Origin: a virus
DNA: 21,233 bases
Virus record (IMG/VR): IMGVR_UViG_3300044641_000049
Location: 1 to 21,233 of that record
Direction: 5' to 3' (one strand)
Below the pieces are notes generated by a model. It was not told the DNA's origin. It ran no database searches and saw nothing but the letters and a program-made list of their open reading frames with translations. Shown here piece by piece: positions 19,467 through 21,233 of the stretch. Each line of letters opens with the position of its first letter. Position 1 is the stretch's first letter. The translations under genes were made by a program, and so were the position numbers.

Positions 19467-21233
19467 TTACCCTTTCGGTTTTGATGGTGTAGGGCGGAGC
19501 ATCTCTGCGCGATCCTTGGCAATTCGCGAGCCAATTTCCACGCCTTTGACTTCCATCTCCGCTTCCAGTCTGGCCTTCTCTGCCGCTGTTTTGACACCGG
19601 CTTGAACACCTGCGATACGCTCTTGCGCCTCGATCCGAGCCTTCTCGATCTCCATTTGATCTGCTTTTGCCGCAGCATCCATGAATACCTTCTGCTTCTT
19701 GATCTCGACTTCTGCCGCCTTGAGCTGCAACTCCTGTTGTTGCATTTGCACCAGCGGGTCTTGAGCCGCTTGCTGCGCCTGCTGTTGAGCCATCTCTGCC
19801 TGATCTTTCTGCAACAGCTTGGCTGCCGCTGCTGCCATCATGCGAGAAACTTCGACTTCCACTTCTTCCGGCAACTGCTTGTCCATGTCCGGCAGCGGTA
19901 CGCCCAACTGCTTTTCAATCTCAATCCGGTACTGGAAGGCCACATGCTCGTTGATATGCGCCATCGCAGCCGCCATGATCATCTGCGCTTTCGGGTTTTG
20001 ACCGACAAGCTGCGCAACTTTTGGATCCTGCATGGCCGCCTGATGCACGGCGATATGGGCTTCGTGATCCTGATAGATAAACGCCTTGACCGGCTTGCCG
20101 TTCAGCACGTTCATGTTCTCTGTCACCGGATCTTTTGGCTTCTGATCCTCGGCGCTTGGCACCAGCTTGCCGACATTCTTAATACCCAGAACTTCCAGCA
20201 TCTGCCGGTTTAGCTCCACCATGTCGTAAATCTGTGGGTTGGCCTGCGCCATCTGCATCACAGCCTGGTACTGCACAACCTTCTGTGCCATCGTGGCCGA
20301 GTTAGGATCGGACACCGGGATCACATCCACGTCGTCGTAGTCCGACTTCTTGGCACGCGGCGTACCTTCCACCGGCTGATAGTCGTACTCGTCCGGCGTG
20401 TAGTCGCGGATGATGTCCTTCAGCAGCTTCAACTCCTGCTTCATCGCGTAGTGGATACGCGCTTGCACTGCCGACATCACCTTAAGCGTGCGCTCCAGAA
20501 TAGCCAGCGTCGTGCCGACCGGAGAGTTGGCCGACATGTCGGCGATCTTGAGGTCTGCCGCCGCAGCAAATCGGCGACCTTCCTCAACGATCTGATTCAT
20601 CAAGCCTAGAAGAACTTGGCTCGGCTCTTTGTACGGAAGCGGAAGAATGTTGTCGCGGATCGTTCCGGCGGCAACGTCCACATCTCGGAACTCGCCGGGT
20701 GCAATTGGAGTGTCATCTCCTTTGACCCGCATACCTTTGGTTTTAAGACCTCCCGGCAGATTCGATAAAGTCCCAGCATCAACAAGCTGACGAATAATAG
20801 AAGTACCAGACTTAGCGAAAGCACCGATAAGATGAATAAGACCGAAGGCATAGAATCCAAAGCCGGGGATATATGGGTAGTGAACAAAATGGTTCCTCTT
20901 TTGATACGTGTCGTCGTCTGGTCGCCAGTTGCGCCTAATAGATAAAACCTCTTGGGAAGTTTTTTCGATAGTTACAATGTATGGCAGTCCGATCCCTGTC
21001 TTCTCGCCGTCCTCGTCCTCATCCTCGTACCCCGGCAGATCCAGATACACCTGCATTTCAAGAATCTTGTACCGATCATCCGTGGTAGCGCGGAAGCCCA
21101 TCTTCTCCGCAATCTCTTTCTCAATATCATCCAGCGCATTCTCTGGCTCGGGCAGGTCAATATCAAGATAGAAGCCAGCCACCATCAGCCGACGCAGATC
21201 ATTCTTGGTCTTACGCATGACATGCGTCACACG
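19467..21233 (-). CDS. portal protein, P22-like (5' end beyond window)
   Basis: The frame is open to the right edge; the first GTG (21230) and ATG are most likely internal, so about 588 C-terminal residues are seen. The visible part has an acidic EDEDEDGEKTG loop, YIPGFGFYAFGLIHLIGAFA, NLPGGLKTKGMRVKGDD and the GTIRDNILPLPYKEPSQVLL segment. ANSPVGTTLAILERTLKVMS follows, typical of P22-like portals. The last 124 residues are a Gln/Ala/Lys/Glu helix (QQQAQQAAQDPLVQMQQQEL and on), matching the long C-terminal barrel of P22 gp1. The portal is the DNA entry and exit ring at the head vertex. Terminase genes would be expected further right. Confidence 0.88.
   Translation of the reverse strand, partial: RVTHVMRKTKNDLRRLMVAGFYLDIDLPEPENALDDIEKEIAEKMGFRATTDDRYKILEMQVYLDLPGYEDEDEDGEKTGIGLPYIVTIEKTSQEVLSIRRNWRPDDDTYQKRNHFVHYPYIPGFGFYAFGLIHLIGAFAKSGTSIIRQLVDAGTLSNLPGGLKTKGMRVKGDDTPIAPGEFRDVDVAAGTIRDNILPLPYKEPSQVLLGLMNQIVEEGRRFAAAADLKIADMSANSPVGTTLAILERTLKVMSAVQARIHYAMKQELKLLKDIIRDYTPDEYDYQPVEGTPRAKKSDYDDVDVIPVSDPNSATMAQKVVQYQAVMQMAQANPQIYDMVELNRQMLEVLGIKNVGKLVPSAEDQKPKDPVTENMNVLNGKPVKAFIYQDHEAHIAVHQAAMQDPKVAQLVGQNPKAQMIMAAAMAHINEHVAFQYRIEIEKQLGVPLPDMDKQLPEEVEVEVSRMMAAAAAKLLQKDQAEMAQQQAQQAAQDPLVQMQQQELQLKAAEVEIKKQKVFMDAAAKADQMEIEKARIEAQERIAGVQAGVKTAAEKARLEAEMEVKGVEIGSRIAKDRAEMLRPTPSKPKG

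Noticed and set aside
19602-20213. Plus-strand frame of 203 codons opposite the portal gene
   Set aside because: It is a Leu/His/Arg-rich translation typical of an antisense shadow of a Gln/Glu/Lys-rich helix; the portal frame explains the region.
1-21233. tRNA genes, integrase, attachment sites or defence genes
   Set aside because: None were recognised on either strand; the window is fully occupied by structural, accessory and lysis genes.

Overview
The window is a stretch of a tailed-phage genome (Caudoviricetes, most likely podovirus-like). It reads as about 38 genes packed head to tail, all on the minus strand, so transcription runs from base 21233 towards base 1. Genes overlap by 1 to 8 nt or are separated by a few bases, and most have a Shine-Dalgarno sequence, so the host is a bacterium. 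I see no integrase, tRNA, CRISPR array or insertion sequence. The host and the exact phage genus cannot be read from this sequence.

Layout in the direction of transcription. (1) Head module, 21233-15873: a P22-type portal (5' end outside the window), a 63-aa protein, a GroES-like co-chaperonin, an acidic coiled-coil scaffold candidate, a 149-aa conserved protein, a 221-aa beta-rich head protein and a major capsid protein resembling the Mu gpT type. An intrinsic terminator follows the capsid gene. (2) A lower-GC HNH homing-endonuclease-like gene (15801-15298) sits directly behind that terminator; the usual catalytic His of its HNH motif is Tyr. (3) Small virion-like proteins (15206-14451), then a cassette of short, very basic, Lys/Gly-rich proteins (14458-11317). 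Four consecutive members carry related C-terminal peptides (RADG...GKT), and the cassette contains DUF-type phage proteins. (4) Connector/tail region (11317-8016): two adaptor-like proteins, a zinc-ribbon protein, two more small Lys/Gly proteins and beta-rich tail proteins. (5) Host-recognition region (7826-2416): a protein built of ten 20-residue repeats plus an 11-residue Trp repeat, a common tail-fibre type N-terminus, and two paralogous glycine-rich adhesins with two modules each. (6) Accessory and lysis end (2407-1): an 85-aa protein, a 2OG-Fe(II) oxygenase-like protein, a conserved 122-aa protein, two membrane proteins (one of the three-TM GTA-holin type) and the N-terminal 91 residues of an M15 peptidase endolysin.

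Together this is the late region: capsid assembly first, then connector, tail tip, receptor binding and lysis. No tail nozzle, tape-measure, ejection protein or terminase gene is visible; these must lie outside. Several genes are absent from long-ORF searches: the partial endolysin (1-273), a 57-aa YodC-like protein (7830-8003) and a 52-aa Lys-rich protein (9986-10144). The most unusual features are the shared C-terminal peptide in the Lys/Gly cassette, the exactly periodic repeat protein, the paired glycine-rich adhesins and the altered HNH gene behind the capsid terminator.
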